Positions 13,185 through 28,799 of a DNA stretch of 64,000 bases are shown here, piece after piece. Numbering within the stretch: position 1 is the first letter of the stretch; each line of letters starts with the position of its first letter. Under the pieces are notes generated by a model. It was not told where the DNA came from. It ran no database searches and worked only from the letters and a program-made list of their open reading frames with translations. This DNA is from Flaccisagitta enflata (lineage: Eukaryota; Chaetognatha; Sagittoidea; Aphragmophora), in the NCBI GenBank assembly GCA_965153355.1, contig OZ231126.1, positions 51,584,001 to 51,648,000 of the forward strand. Direction: 5' to 3'. The translations under genes and the position numbers were made by a program.

Positions 13185-13752
13185 TTTTTAAGTGCGTCCT
13201 CGCACAGTCGCACTTCTATAAGAGGTCATGTCGGTTGGTCTGTTGGTCAGTCAGTAACGCAAACGTTCGAAATGCGCAAAACGGCTGATTCTGACGTATT
13301 TCTTCCAGGGGTGTATATAATTCCATAACCTTTGATTATTTCCCCCCCCCCCCCCCGCCTTTGATTTTCTTCCCCGCGACGCATCGCGTCGCGTTACCAA
13401 ATCAATGTTTTTCTTCCCCATAAACCACTAAAACAAGGTGTTTAAGGTTTAGATTGTGTTTAACTTATCATGTTTTATGATTTTTTACTGCCAAAAGTTA
13501 TATTTTCCCTAAGTTTTCTTTTTTTTCTCTTTTTTCCTCCTTCCTTTTCCTTCCCTTTCTCCAAACCCTTTGATTACGGAACAATATACAGGCCTGATTT
13601 CTTCATTCCTATCACCTTTCATGCCTTACCACATTCATTTTCATTCATTCATTCATTCATTCATTCATTCATTAATTAATTCATAAAAAACGTTCATTCA
13701 CAAATTCTTAATCAAATGAGACGCACTTATTGGCCTTAACTTGGCCTTGTTT
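13185..13752 (-). mobile_element. Family A-related element, copy 10, interrupted
   Basis: TTTTTAAGTGCGTCCTCGCA, a CTATAAGAGG motif and GTTGGTC units at the left; CGCACTTATTGG and CTTGGCCTTGTTT at the right. A 291-bp hAT-like MITE splits it. Confidence 0.65.
13306..13596. mobile_element. hAT-like MITE (L), copy 1
   Basis: Left end CAGGGGTGTATATAATTCC, right end complement CAGGCCTGTATATTGTTCC. The 8-bp duplication ATTTCTTC flanks it at 13298-13305 and 13597-13604. An 8-bp TSD with CAGG ends fits the hAT superfamily. Inside are a C14 run (13343-13356) and pyrimidine-rich DNA; no coding capacity. Confidence 0.85.
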
Positions 13753-14139
13753 CATAGATAAAAATTCATATACATTTAAAATACTCTAATTCTAATCTTA
13801 TAGAAAGAAAAAGGTTGGCTTGCTTTGAGCCCTTACTTCGTTGGCACTCAAAGCGTAGTCCCTCATAACTTGATCAGGTTTACCACGTATTGCACTCCCA
13901 CCAGTCACTATCACCTACCTCAGCTTAAACGCTACGAATATCACCCCCCTCTCTCGCCGCTAAAATCACCACTAGCACTTATGCCGACCTCCTTTCTACC
14001 GCAGTTTGAAACTGAAGGTAATTCATGATTAACGGCAGCAATTTCCCAACCTTAATGACGAACTACTTTTCTTTTAGGGTTCTCGTTTTTTTAGTTTCTT
14101 CTTTTTCCTTTCTGTGATTTTTTTTTCTTTTTCTTTTTT
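13753..14139. other. Unassigned sequence
   Basis: A 67-codon plus frame (13825-14028) of mixed composition is followed in phase by a GTAATT that could be a splice donor, but nothing in it is recognisable. Confidence 0.3.
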
Positions 14140-14537
<398 letters not shown>

Positions 14538-14784
14538 ATCATTCTCAAAAACAATCATACTTTACTTTTTTTCTTCCATCTTTCCTGCAATTTTACTATA
14601 ATCCTTCCTTTCTTTTTTTTTTTTAATCCTCCCTTTCTTTCTTTCCTAATCCAGTTTTCTTGGCGTTATGCTGTGAGTTCTGTTGGCTCCGTAAATGAAG
14701 TGAATGACGATTTTGACTCTCATGTCACTCTTCTTTTACAAAGGCTTTTACCTCTTCTTCTCCTCTTCTTTTTCTGTTCTTTCC

Positions 14785-15297
14785 TTTTTGGGCAGCGGCC
14801 CCGAAGGGGACAAAGTCCTGTAGAACACAGGGGGACTTTTGTTCGTCATTCCGTCCTTGCGTCCTCCCCAGGCCCTCTCAGACCTGAAATCTGCCCTCTC
14901 AGGCCTGAAATCTGCCCTCTCAGGCCTGAAATCTGCCCTCTCAGGCCTGAAATCTGCCCTCTCAGGCCTGAAATCTGCCATCTCAGGCCTGAAATCTGCC
15001 TTCTCAGGCCTGAAATCTGTCCTCTCAGGCCTGAAATCTGGCCTCAAAGATTCAAGGCCTGAGAGGGCAGATTTCAGGACTGAGAGGGTAAATTTCAGAC
15101 CTGAGAGGGCAGATTTCAGGCCTGAGAGGGCCTGGGAGGAACGGACGGACGGAATGACGAATGAAAGTCCCCCTGTGTTTTACAGGACTTTGTCCCCTTC
15201 GGGGCCGCTGCCCTGCTTCCTCTCACTCCATTTCACAATCACGCAAAGCAGGGCAATGGGTATCGCTGACCACATATTGCCCTTGGGCGACCTGTTT
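14785..15297 (-). mobile_element. B element with 21-bp minisatellite
   Basis: Left inverted end GGGCAGCGGCCCCGAAGGGG, then CAAAGTCCTGTAGAACACAG and GGGGGACTTTTGTTCG; the right side repeats these in complement and ends with a leader (to CGACCTGTTT). The core has about nine direct units of CTCAGGCCTGAAATCTGCC then about four units in the opposite orientation, making a near-palindromic minisatellite. Frames over it read Ser-Gly-Leu-Lys-Ser-Ala repeats and are not a credible protein. Confidence 0.8.
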
Positions 15298-15304
15298 TCT
15301 TTAT

Positions 15305-15434
<130 letters not shown>

Positions 15435-15478
15435 CTCTCTTCTTATTCTCATTCTGCTTCTCCTCCTCCATCTTTTTC

Positions 15479-15479
15479 T

Positions 15480-15511
<32 letters not shown>

Positions 15512-15775
15512 TTTCTTTTTCCCTCTTTTTCTTTTTCCTTCTTTTTCTTTTTCCTTCTTTTTCTTTTTCTTCTTTTTCTTTTTCTTTTTCTTTTTCTTTT
15601 TCTTTTTCTTTTTCTTTTTCTTTTTCTTTTTCTTTTTCTTTTTCTTTTTCTTTTTCTTTTTCTTTTTCTTTTTCTTTTTCTTTTTCTTCTTTTTCTTTTT
15701 CCTTCTATTTCTTTTTCTTTTTCCTTCTTTTTCTTTTTCCTTCTTTTTCTTTTTCTTTTTCTTTTTATTCTTCTT
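15479..15775. repeat. (TTTTTC)n hexanucleotide array
   Basis: About 290 bp of TTTTTC with some CCTTC variants. It runs toward the TTTTTAGTCGCG end of the next family A copy, so the unit could derive from that element's A-run. Confidence 0.95.
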
Positions 15776-15805
15776 TCTCTCTTTCTTTTTTTCTTCCTCT
15801 TTTCC

Positions 15806-15990
15806 TTTTTAGTCGCGTGCTACGCGACTCTACACCCCGCTATGTCGATCTGTCAGTTGGTCGGTTGGTCGGCGTCGGCGTTTTTGAGCTTTTTGTGCAT
15901 ACTGCCCTTGCCCAGATGCCCTAGTGGGCTTCTCCAGCACTGCTCCTGCCCACCCTCACGCGACTAGGGTAGCCGTGTATCCGGCCTTGT
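15806..15990 (-). mobile_element. Family A element, copy 11
   Basis: TTTTTAGTCGCGTGCTACGC left, GTTGGTCGG core, GTAGCCGTGTATCCGGCCTT right. Confidence 0.85.
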
Positions 15991-16104
15991 CTTGCTCGTT
16001 CTTTATCTCTATCCCAGCCTTTGTCTGCGTGTCTGTTTGTCTGTCTGATCTTGTTTAGCTGTCTGTCTCTGTTTCTTTTCTCTTTCTCTCCGTCTATCTG
16101 CTCA

Positions 16105-16943
<839 letters not shown>

Positions 16944-17263
16944 GTCGGGGTGCAAACGAAGACGAAATTTGATTTTCAGTCACAATCAATATAAGTTAAT
17001 ATATGTTCTAAACACATGGCCCTCATCTCATGAGTCTTTAGGATGAGACCATGTTTTTAAAATTGATAATCTTTGAATCTCTATGCAAAGTTATAATTTT
17101 ACCCAAGACATGTCAGATTGTAAGATAAGATTTTCCTTAAAAACTTCCTTTTTTCGGACGTTTATCCTTACCTTTCACAGTAACTTTGGACACAAATTTG
17201 GTTTTTAATGCAAAAATAGTTTAAACACAAACTAATAATCATTTTTCATTGATAATCGGGAAA

Positions 17264-17460
17264 AAAGTCGAAGTCAGTCTTCGACTTTTTGAAAAATTCG
17301 TTTTCATTTTCTTATGGGAAAGTTGTGCATCTCTTCCGGCTGATTGGTCCCCAAACGAAATTGATAGGGTAAGTAAATTTGATAATTCTCTTTCATTTGG
17401 CGCCAAGCAGAATGCTCTACAACAAATATTTTTCGCGCTATGATTTTTTAAAGATTTATT
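17264..17460 (+). repeat. Dispersed repeat O, copy 1
   Basis: Begins with the hairpin AAAAAGTCGAAG / CTTCGACTTTTT, then GGAAAGTTGTGC and, about 110 bp on, CATTTGGCGCCAAGCAGAA. The same order, inverted, is present at 58400-58618. Confidence 0.55.
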
Positions 17461-17589
17461 TACGAAAATTGCAAATGAAATTTTTTTTGATTTTTTATGA
17501 TTTTAAGTAGGATCAATAAAAAAATGTATTTATGTTTGTTTGAGCATGCAAATACAAGAAAACTTATTTATGAGCATCAGGCATGCTTT

Positions 17590-17737
17590 TTATGGAGTAG
17601 CGAGTAGCGCCGCTACTCGGAATGATATTGGCGCCTCTCGGAAGATTGAAGAAGAAGAAGAAAAAGAAGAAGAAGAAGAAGAAGAAGAAGAAGAAGAAGA
17701 AGAAGAAGAAGAAGAAGAAAAAGAAGAAGAAGAAGAC
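17590..17737 (+). mobile_element. SINE tail with (GAA)n
   Basis: GGAGTAGCGAGTAGCGCCGC followed by TACTCGG matches the 3' part of the tRNA-derived SINE at 40908-41230, and the (GAA)n run at 17648-17737 sits at the same place as there. The tRNA-like head is missing. Confidence 0.55.
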
Positions 17738-18449
17738 GAAGAGAATTAAAAAGGAAAAGAAAAAAAAAGAAGAAAAAAGTGAAGAAGAAGATAGAAATAA
17801 TAAGAAATAGAGGGAACATGGTTATACTTCCACCCCAATTCACATGCTCACCGCCTGTATTCCCTTCGACCTCTTCCACTGATTCTTCGCCTCGTACTTT
17901 TGATCTCCAACTGACGCCAACAGTCTCTGGGCGGGTTAGATCCCCCGCCATCCAAAAATGCCCCCAGAAGGTAATCCGGAAGGTTTTGAATAAAATACCG
18001 AATTTTAAACTACGCAATAAACACTTAGGTTGATGTCTTATGATTAACTTTGAAGTTAAGACTCAGATTAATCCTCAGATAAATGTTCTTTAATGTGACG
18101 CAATTAAACTGATCATAGCATTCATGAAATTTCATTTAGTAACTTAATGGTAAAACACACAATAAAGTTGCGCATTAATAAATCTGTGACAATATTAAGA
18201 TTGTTTTAGATAGTAAAAGAAACCTTGCTACTGCAATATGCAAATCATCCCCTTACATTAATTTTGAGAGATGGAAAGATGTAACATTCGTCTGTACGAT
18301 CTTGTTGATAGAGATGAAGCCAAAGATGACAAGACCAAGAACAAAACATGTAGAGCATGTAACTAACCTTACCCTATTTGACAAGCGTATGATAGACAAG
18401 TCGGAAGATCTAAAGGAGAAATACATGCTACTCGGAGAGATAGAAGAAA

Positions 18450-18830
18450 AAGCATGCCTGATGAGCATAGCTGCTCATCTCTTAGGGTGTTTTTGAGCCG
18501 TCTAGTTCATTTAGCTCATTTAGCTCATTTTGCTCCGTCTTTTTTTCTGATTTCAAATTCAATAAATGAATAAATATTTTGTTACATGTTTAAGCAAGCA
18601 GATACATAAAAGCATGTCAGTGAGCTCAGTTGCTTATTCGGGAGGGTGTTTTTATGTATTCTAGCTCACTTGGCTCATTTAGCTCAGTCTTTTTTTCTGA
18701 TCTTTAATGGGATAAATACATAAATGCAAATACAAGAAAGCATGTCAGTGAGCATAGCTGGTTGTGTGGTTGAGTGATTTTGAGCATTTTAGCTCATCTA
18801 GCTCATTTGGCTCGGTCCTATATTTCTCGG
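18450..18830. repeat. Tandem repeat, unit 130-160 bp, three copies
   Basis: Each unit starts near GCATGTCAGTGAGC (18454, 18612, 18741), passes through GTGTTTTTGAGC-like text and AGCTCATTTAGCTCATTT and ends with GCTCRGTCTTTTTTTCTGAT. A partial fourth copy lies at 17541-17590. Confidence 0.7.
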
Positions 18831-19058
18831 ATTAACAGTGCAACCAATACATGCAAGTGCTTTTGATTTGATCTAACAAGTAGAAAGATTTGCAGTGACT
18901 GAAAACAAAAGCTTGGTGAAAAGTGACCAATGCTTACAACTTTTTTCCTCACTGCGACAGCCGCCATTACTGGTATATACAAATCAACAATGTCTATAAT
19001 ATTGCTAAAAAGCCGTGTTGAGTGGTCAAATTTTGTCTTCGATTGCATCCCGACATAT

Positions 19059-19549
19059 GCATCTTTGTCTGAACGGTGATCTATCTCATTTTGTCCCATC
19101 AAAAGGATGTGAGCCTTTTTTTCTGTCGTTTGAATGGCGTGAGTATAATTTCGTCTCATACCATGCCTAGTTTCATCTCATAATGCTGATCTAAGGCTTG
19201 ATTTGAATTACTTGATTAAATGGAGTGTGGGCCTTTTCATTTTTCATTTCATTATGCATAGCACTTAAAGGCTAATAGCGTTGTTTCAACTTATCTGATC
19301 CGATACGGTATGAATCATTTCATGCTTCATCATCCAATATGTTGTGAAACTTGTTTCAACTCATCTAATCTAGAGATAAGAAGAGCTTCAATCAGTTGTT
19401 CTTGTTCCCTCTCAACCATCTCATCATCTAAATGTTGTGGACCACAAAGGCGGAGTGAATGAAGGACAAAACCTTGATGATCTCCATCTGCAATCCTTTC
19501 TTTATTTTTTGCCTATATATGTCCCGTTTTTTTCTATCTATCTTTCTTT
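19059..19549. other. Unassigned sequence
   Basis: Recurrent TTTCATCTCAT and TTTCAACTCATCTAAT words suggest an old repeat, but I could not define its ends. Confidence 0.35.
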
Positions 19550-19575
19550 ATTTCTACCTTACTTTCTATCTTTTT

Positions 19576-19639
<64 letters not shown>

Positions 19640-19699
19640 TCATTCTTTCTTTTTTTCTTTCTTTTTTTCTTTCTTTCTTTCTTTCTTTCTTTTTTTACT

Positions 19700-19781
<82 letters not shown>

Positions 19782-19815
19782 TATCTTTCTCACTTTATTT
19801 CTTTCTTTCTTCCTT
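19550..19815. repeat. (CTTT)n microsatellite
   Basis: About 260 bp of CTTT with a few T insertions and ACTT variants. Frames are Phe-Leu-Ser repeats. Confidence 0.95.
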
Positions 19816-20040
19816 TCTTTTTGTTTCCACATTTCCCGTCATATCCTTTCTCTCAATCTGTCCTTCCCTCATTCGTGGTAAATCGAATTTTTTCCTCCCC
19901 TTTTCCCTCTTTTCTTCCATTTAAATTTCTTGCTTGTTTCTTCCCCGTTGTTGGCTTCGCCGCTCCTAAATGATTGAGGCGTTTCAAAGCGGGCGTGTGG
20001 AGGGCGGAACCATGAATGGCTTCGTTGTTGTTGCGTTTGA

Positions 20041-20665
<625 letters not shown>

Positions 20666-21054
20666 CCGCTGTTTCACCTTCTCTTTTGATACGACGCGTG
20701 ATCAGCACGACTGTAAATATTGGCGTTGGCCCATTGTCAATTTTGTCTCGCTTCCTTGGCCGTCATTGTCACCATCTCCGTCGGCATCGTCATCTTCTCC
20801 GCCGTTGTCGTTTTCGTTGTCGTCGTCGTCGTCGTCGTTGTCATCGACTCATCGTCATCGTCATCGCCATCTGGCCGTGTGTGTGGCTAACCAGTGGTCG
20901 TCGATCGCCGCCTCTTTTTCTTGGGCGAGGTAATCAAACTCTATTGAACTCAGGCAAATGAGAAGAAGAGGCAATTTTCTGCTAGTTGTTTTCACTCCCC
21001 TGCCGCTGACACCGGCAGCTGGCGTCGCGTCTGCTGCCGCTGATGCTGTCGCCG
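20666..21054. other. GC-richer flank
   Basis: GTC/CATC-rich, with a (GTC)n patch near 20815-20840. No gene confirmed. Confidence 0.4.
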
Positions 21055-21220
21055 GCGCGGGTTCGGCGTCGCTCCGTCGCGGCACCGGCGTGGGTTCGGC
21101 GCGGGTTCGGCGCGGGTTCGGCGCGGGTTCGGCGCGGGGTCGGCGTCGCTCCGTCGCGGCACCGGCGCGGGTTCGGCGTGGGTTCGGCGCGGGTTCGGCG
21201 CGGGTTCGGCGCGGGTTTGT
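21055..21220. repeat. GC-rich 12-bp minisatellite
   Basis: Units of GCGCGGGTTCGG with a longer interspersed block GTCGCTCCGTCGCGGCACCG at 21068 and 21145. The unit is a multiple of three, so all frames stay open and encode Arg/Gly/Ala-rich repeats; I judge these non-coding. Confidence 0.85.
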
Positions 21221-22003
21221 CGCTCGTCATCGTCGTCGTTGCAATCGCTTTGCTTTGCCTTGGCAGCAGTCGTCTGTGGCGAAAGGCGATTGTAATCACG
21301 TGGGCGGCGGCCTTGCCAAGGTCGAAGGAGTAAAACCGGCGCTTCCGGAGTTCGATCGAAGACGTCATATCATCAGGAGTAGTTCTTTCTTTGCGCCGCC
21401 AATCGGTGGGTCGGTTGGTCGGTCAGTTGGTGGGCCAGTTGATCGGTTTGTTGGACGGTCAATCTAAGAAGCAGTAAGTCTCACAATATAGCTCAGCTTT
21501 TGACGTCGTTAATTGACGTTCTTCACAACGCTTCCGCCTCTCTGACCCCCCCCCTCGCGCTTGGTTATCACCTACTTTAATGACCAAGCACATTCAAGCG
21601 CCATATGATTCTATCTGGTAATTTCGATTATTTCTTGTCAACAGAAACTTATCTAAGCGCCCTTGACCATTGTACAAATGGAAACATAAACAGTGCACCA
21701 ACCATCTTTAGCACCTATCTTCTATTTTTTTCTCCCTCCTTAATGCCCCTCCTCCCCCCTCTTTCTTTCATGTCTTTCCCCCCCCTCCCTTCTCTTCCTT
21801 CTCTTTTCCCCCTCATTCATTAGTAATTACTCTTTCTTTCTTTGTTTGGAAGCTAAGTCGCTTAAACGAGACTCGCAAGCTTTCGTCCAAGGCCGCGGCA
21901 ATTTTATTCGCGCGCGCGCTAAAACCGCCCATTGAGCGGTTTCGTGCTCAATTGCGCGTGATACGCGAGGAGAATGTAGCATGTAGCTTGAAGCATGTAG
22001 TAT
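21221..22003. other. Unassigned sequence
   Basis: A GTTGGTCGGTCAGTTGG patch at 21413-21465 resembles a family A core without ends. The rest, including pyrimidine-rich 21710-21830, shows no gene. Confidence 0.4.
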
Positions 22004-22118
22004 GTAGGTCGTCTGGGTAGCTCTTGGCGTGTAGGTCGTCTTGGTAACTTTTGGCATGTGGGTCGTCTTGGTAGCTTTTGGCCTGTAGGTCGTCTGGGTA
22101 GCTTTTGGCTTGTAGGTC
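22004..22118. repeat. 27-bp minisatellite, four units
   Basis: Units of GTAGGTCGTCTGGGTAGC followed by TTTTGGCNT repeat four times with a few substitutions. Confidence 0.85.
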
Positions 22119-22145
22119 AGATGCGCTCAGATCCATTTTGTTCGC

Positions 22146-22340
22146 GGGCTATGTGCACCATTTGATGCAAAAAGACACCCCCAAGAATTTCAGACCCATC
22201 AGATGATGCAAAACCTGGACCGCCACACGTCACTTTTCCCAAAGAAAATGTATACAGGCGGGAATTTAGTTCTTCCTCCTCATCTGATGGGTCTGATGGT
22301 TTTAGAGGGTGTCGTTTTACATCAAATGGGACACATACCC
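22146..22340. mobile_element. Small fold-back MITE (N)
   Basis: Left arm GGGCTATGTGCACCATTTGA, right arm complement GGGTATGTGTCCCATTTGAT. Arms of about 65 bp both run through GACACCC and CAGACCCATCAGATGA. The total is 195 bp and nothing is coded. No target duplication is evident. Confidence 0.7.
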
Positions 22341-22479
22341 AGCGAATATAAAGAATTTGAGCACATTGGCTCCCGGGCTGATGTAGGTTGCTGGGTGAGG
22401 ATTCAAACACACTAAACAAAAACGTTTCTAAAACAAGCGAGGATGTACAAGATTTTCTATACCGCATGAACGTGACTCC

Positions 22480-22588
22480 ATAACTTTGTCCAGTGGTGGT
22501 TCCCTCCGTCCATTTGTTGGTCCATTCGTCCATTCGTCCATTCGTCCATTCCCCTGCCAATCTGCCCGCGACGCACGCTCACGACTTA
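22480..22588. other. Possible family A fragment
   Basis: GTCCATTCGTCCATTCGTCC units and CCCGCGACGC text resemble a reversed family A core and hairpin, but neither diagnostic end is present. Confidence 0.3.
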
Positions 22589-22858
22589 GGGCGTGTTTCT
22601 AGTGCAGATGAAAAACGCGTTTCTTTCCATTAAACGGGTTTACAGTGTGAACACATATTCAAGAATAACGACTGTCCCACGAGGGAGTGAGCGAAGTGAG
22701 TGAGTGAGCCTGTGAATGGAGCGAGCAAGAAAAGCGAGCGCAGCAAAGCGGAGCGCTGCGTAGCGAGTGAGCAGAGTGAGCGGTGCAAGCAAACGAACAT
22801 AACAAGCGACCGAGTGGCCCATTAAAAACGCGATTGTCTCTGACTAGAAACGTCCCTT
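22589..22858 (+). mobile_element. TIR element D, copy 1
   Basis: Left end GGCGTGTTTCTAGTGCAGA, right end complement GGACGTTTCTAGTCAGAGAC; both continue into AAACGCG. The core is a degenerate GAGC/GAGT/GCGA-rich low-complexity stretch (GGGAGTGAGCGAAGTGAGTG). The whole 260-270 bp is closely matched at 40.3 kb. Non-coding. Confidence 0.8.
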
Positions 22859-23528
22859 TAGGAGGCCGTATTTTCTGTTGTGTTGTATATAATTGAGTGG
22901 TTGTATTACATTGCTTTAAATCCAAACTGATAAGCATGTCTCCTTTGCATTCTTTGTCTTTGAAACATAAACCTGATCACGAGCAGATTGCTTTTCCAAA
23001 CTTAAGAGACCGAGGTCAGAAAGTTGAAATTAAAGAACGTGAGCGCCATCGTGTCGAAAGCAGCCCCCTCCCCCCCCGTAAACCAATGCGTTTGTTTCTC
23101 TCTTTTTTTCCCGTTTTGAAATTCCAATTTCACCTGTGGCACATCGACGATGCAGATTCAAGGAGATTAAATTCAAATCTCGGTTGGTCTTAGCGCTCGG
23201 TATTTTTGCCTCTTCGTTGTTCTGTCTGTGTGTCTGTATGTCTGTCTGTGTGTCTGTCTGTGTATCTGTGTTTCTGTATGTCTGTGTGTCTGTTAGTCTG
23301 TCTGTCTGTAAGTCTGTCTGTCTGTCTATCTGTCTGTCTTTTGTTCCTAAGGTTTCTTTCCGCGACTCTTTTCATTTGGTGAAACCAAGAAGTTGACTTT
23401 GGCAAAATTTTATAAGAACGGCACAGAATCGGCAACCCACTGAGCCAGTCACACGTAGATGTAACTTTTAACTTATAAGTAATTTTTCACCCTCGTTCCA
23501 ATCTCCCACCAACTGCATCTTGCGTCTC

Positions 23529-23531
<3 letters not shown>
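22859..23531. other. Unassigned sequence
   Basis: A 98-codon plus frame at 22897-23193 has ordinary composition but no recognised domain. TGTC/TGTG-rich patch at 23220-23340. Confidence 0.35.

Positions 23532-23571
<40 letters not shown>
23532..23571. repeat. (TC)n microsatellite
   Basis: 40 bp of TC. Confidence 0.9.
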
Positions 23572-23575
<4 letters not shown>

Positions 23576-23694
23576 TAACAAAGAACAATCTATCGTTGGC
23601 TTTCTCTTCCATCGTTGACAGTTTTCACTTAGGAATATTGAAAGTTTTCAGATGGGGTTTTCTTGGCTTCGATATGTTACTTGTTGTCTTGGTA

Positions 23695-24285
23695 CAGTGG
23701 GGTTCGTGGAATAACAGCCTGAACTGGAGGAAGGTATTTAAGTGTCTTAATATCATTTGACAAACTTGATATTTAAAATATAAGTTGTTCACATGATGCT
23801 TTTGTCCCTGAGTTTTTTGGTTGCTATGGAAACCAAAATTATTTTTTTGAACATTTATAACCACTAGAATATCAATATTTTAACAAATATTATCAGGGAA
23901 CATTGCTCAGAATTAAATTTGCTACAACTTTCCCACAGTATGTCCTGTAAGAATATTACTCGTTTAGCCGTTGCTAGGGAGCATCATTTAGCGGTTGCTA
24001 GGTGTGATGCCCCCTAGCAACGGCCAAACGAGCAATATTCTTACAGAACATACTGTGGGAAAGTTGTAGCAAATTCAATTTTGAGCAATGTTCCCTGACA
24101 ATATTTCTCAAAATATTGATATTTTAGTGGTTATTGATGTTTGAAAAAATAATTTTGGTTTCCATAGCAACCGAAAAACTCAGGGACAAAAACATCTTAT
24201 ACTTCAAATATCAAGTTTGTCAAATGAAATTAAGACACTTAAATACCTTCCTCCAGTTAAGGCTGTTATTCCACGAACCCCACTG
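23695..24285. mobile_element. Large fold-back element (R)
   Basis: A near-complete palindrome: arms of about 290 bp pair from CAGTGGGGTTCGTGGAATAA at the left to its complement at the right, with a short central spacer at about 23990-24005. Matching inner landmarks are TGTTATTCCACGAACCCC, TTTGTCCCTGAGTTTTT, GGTTGCTATGGAAACC and CTTTCCCACAGTATG. The left flank is TA but the right flank is TC, so a TA target is possible but not shown. No transposase frame. Confidence 0.8.
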
Positions 24286-26938
<2,653 letters not shown>

Positions 26939-27114
26939 TTTAAAGACCCTGTAATAGCAAATATTGATTTCTATAAGGGCGCAGACGATTTCACGTCCTT
27001 ATCTGCTGCAGTACGCCACAAAACAAAACTAGTGTTGAGTCAACTCTGTTGACTGCCTTTTTGTTATTTTGCGGCATGAGGAGCTCATGATGTTCCATAG
27101 GCTGGGCTCATTTT

Positions 27115-27993
27115 AGGCTTTGGAAAAAAAAATGTTTCTAAGCAATTTTCATGTTCCATTGGCAAAATTTAAGGCTTATTTACTTGCAAAATCAATTTTG
27201 ATTTGATCTAGTCAGAACGTCATCAATGCTGTAGTTATATAGAATTGATTGCTGTGCTAACTTGCTCATATATACATCAAAAAGCATTAAGACTGATAAC
27301 TGTACTAAAAATAAAAAATTATATAAAAATCAGTGAGATTCTGAAACTACTTTGAATTTCTGATCAAATGCCGCAAACTGTATCCTTTTTGCTCATGGTG
27401 CTAAGAAAGTAAATAAAAATGGTACCCCAATTGAAAAATGACAAAAATAATGCATCTTTTTTTTATTAGTTTCTGCTTTGAGTTACAAAAGGTAGATTGG
27501 AGGTTTTCTCGCATAATCTTTGATTTTCAATATAAGGCCAAACACTTTTTACATTTTGGTGTTCAATTTCAACCTCACTGATTCATTTGCATTGCAAATG
27601 AGACGAAAGGGAGGACCTGGTATTTGCTAAAAACTTATATAAGGGGGGAGAGTTGTCATGCATCTATACTGAACATTTCTGTCAAAATGCTTAAAAAATC
27701 CATACCTAGGTAACTGTTGAAACCCAAACATGCAATAGTAATAATTTGATGGATTCTAAAGGTTTTTATATCAATTCTGAATCAATAAACCAATTGATTC
27801 CAATTTTGTTGATATATTTATGAGCTAGATAGTAATTGTGAGAGAAATTTCTGCCATAGTCATTTTATAACTACAGCATTGATGACGTTCTGACTAAATT
27901 AAGTCCAAATGATTTTGCTAGTAGATAGGCCTCATTTTATGCAAATGGAACATGATAATTGCTTAGAGACATTTTTTTTTGTACGCCCGAACT
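27115..27993. mobile_element. Fold-back element F, copy 1
   Basis: Arms of about 170 bp share TTCTAAGCAATTTTCATGTT, CAGAACGTCATCAATGCTGT and AGTTATA text in opposite orientation at the two ends, separated by about 540 bp of AT-rich spacer. The same arms form a compact hairpin at 50.3 kb. Outer boundaries are approximate. Confidence 0.7.
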
Positions 27994-28247
27994 GAATCCA
28001 GTCAAATGTTCTGTCATGCTCGCTCGTGCTAATGCACCTGCCATTCAGTTTCAACGTGCCTACTACAGTTTGATGATTGCCTTCAATATCACTTCATGCC
28101 ACTCGATTCTTTCTTGAAAAAAAAAAGAACAATAAAACAATAAAACAATTGAATTGAACAAGAGATAAAGCATTGGAATGATCACTTTCAAGTTTAAAGA
28201 TTTGCAGCTGACATAACATCGGCGACCGTATGGAATTAAGAAGAAAA

Positions 28248-28437
28248 CAAGGCCGGATACACGGCTACCAAAGTCGCGTGCGGGTGGGCAGGGGGCCTAT
28301 TTGAGGTCACAAGACCATTTGGGCAAGAGCAGTGAGGTCAAAGAAATAAAATCATAAAAAAAAAGTAAAACATGACCAACGGACGGACAGACGGACGGAC
28401 AAAGCGGGTTGTAGAGTCGCGTGCACGCGACTAAAAA
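28248..28437 (+). mobile_element. Family A element, copy 12
   Basis: CAAGGCCGGATACACGGCTA start, GGGGGCCTATTTGAGGTCAC, AAAAAAAAAGTAAAACATGACC box, and GTGCACGCGACTAAAAA end. It closely matches copies at 5.8 and 56.0 kb. Confidence 0.85.
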
Positions 28438-28663
28438 CCCTCCATTTTCTTTCTATTCTTTTTATCTCTTTTTTTCATTTCATTCAGCATCTTTTTTTTT
28501 CAAAATCAGAAATGGTCGGAAATCGTGAGGGGAATCGTGACCCGGTTTTTGACCCTCCCTCCGTCGTCTCGTCCGTATTAAGGACCAAACTGTTTTGGGC
28601 AGTGCCTGTAATCGGAGAGAATGGGATTGCTCCGTAGGATTACCACTGTTCTGTTCCCATGAA
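28438..28663. other. Unassigned spacer
   Basis: No feature recognised. Confidence 0.35.
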
Positions 28664-28797
28664 CAAGGCCGGATACACGGCAATCCAGTCGCGGACGGTT
28701 GGGCAGGAGCAGTGATGCGAAAATCGCTCGCAATTCAAAAATTTGACGGACCCTCCGACCGACACGGCACGGTATACAGTCAGCGGACAAAACACAA
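28664..28797 (+). mobile_element. Family A element, copy 13 (A2), 3' end damaged
   Basis: CAAGGCCGGATACACGGCAA start and CGACACGGCACGGTATACAG near the end. The hairpin is broken just where inverted repeat H begins. Confidence 0.75.
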
Positions 28798-28799
28798 TA

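Larger units (their letters stand above)
16944..19054. mobile_element. Large TIR element (M), copy 1
   Basis: Left end GTCGGGGTGCAAACGAAG and right end complement GTCGGGATGCAATCGAAG, flanked by ATAT on each side (16940-16943, 19055-19058). The left 250 bp match copy 2 at 51.2 kb, including a stem CATGGCCCTCATCT / AGGATGAGACCATG at about 17017-17053 and ACCCAAGACATGTCAGATTG. It is 2.1 kb and has collected other repeats (hairpin element O, a SINE tail with (GAA)n, a 130-160 bp tandem array). No transposase is seen. The 4-bp TSD fits several superfamilies, so I leave it unclassified. Confidence 0.6.

Noticed and set aside
14870-15140. CRISPR-like regular 21-bp repeats
   Set aside because: Units are contiguous without unique spacers and lie between inverted transposon ends; the sequence is eukaryotic.
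20958-21467. 169-codon Arg/Gly/Ala frame
   Set aside because: Follows from a 12-bp repeat unit divisible by three; competing frames on both strands are equally open.
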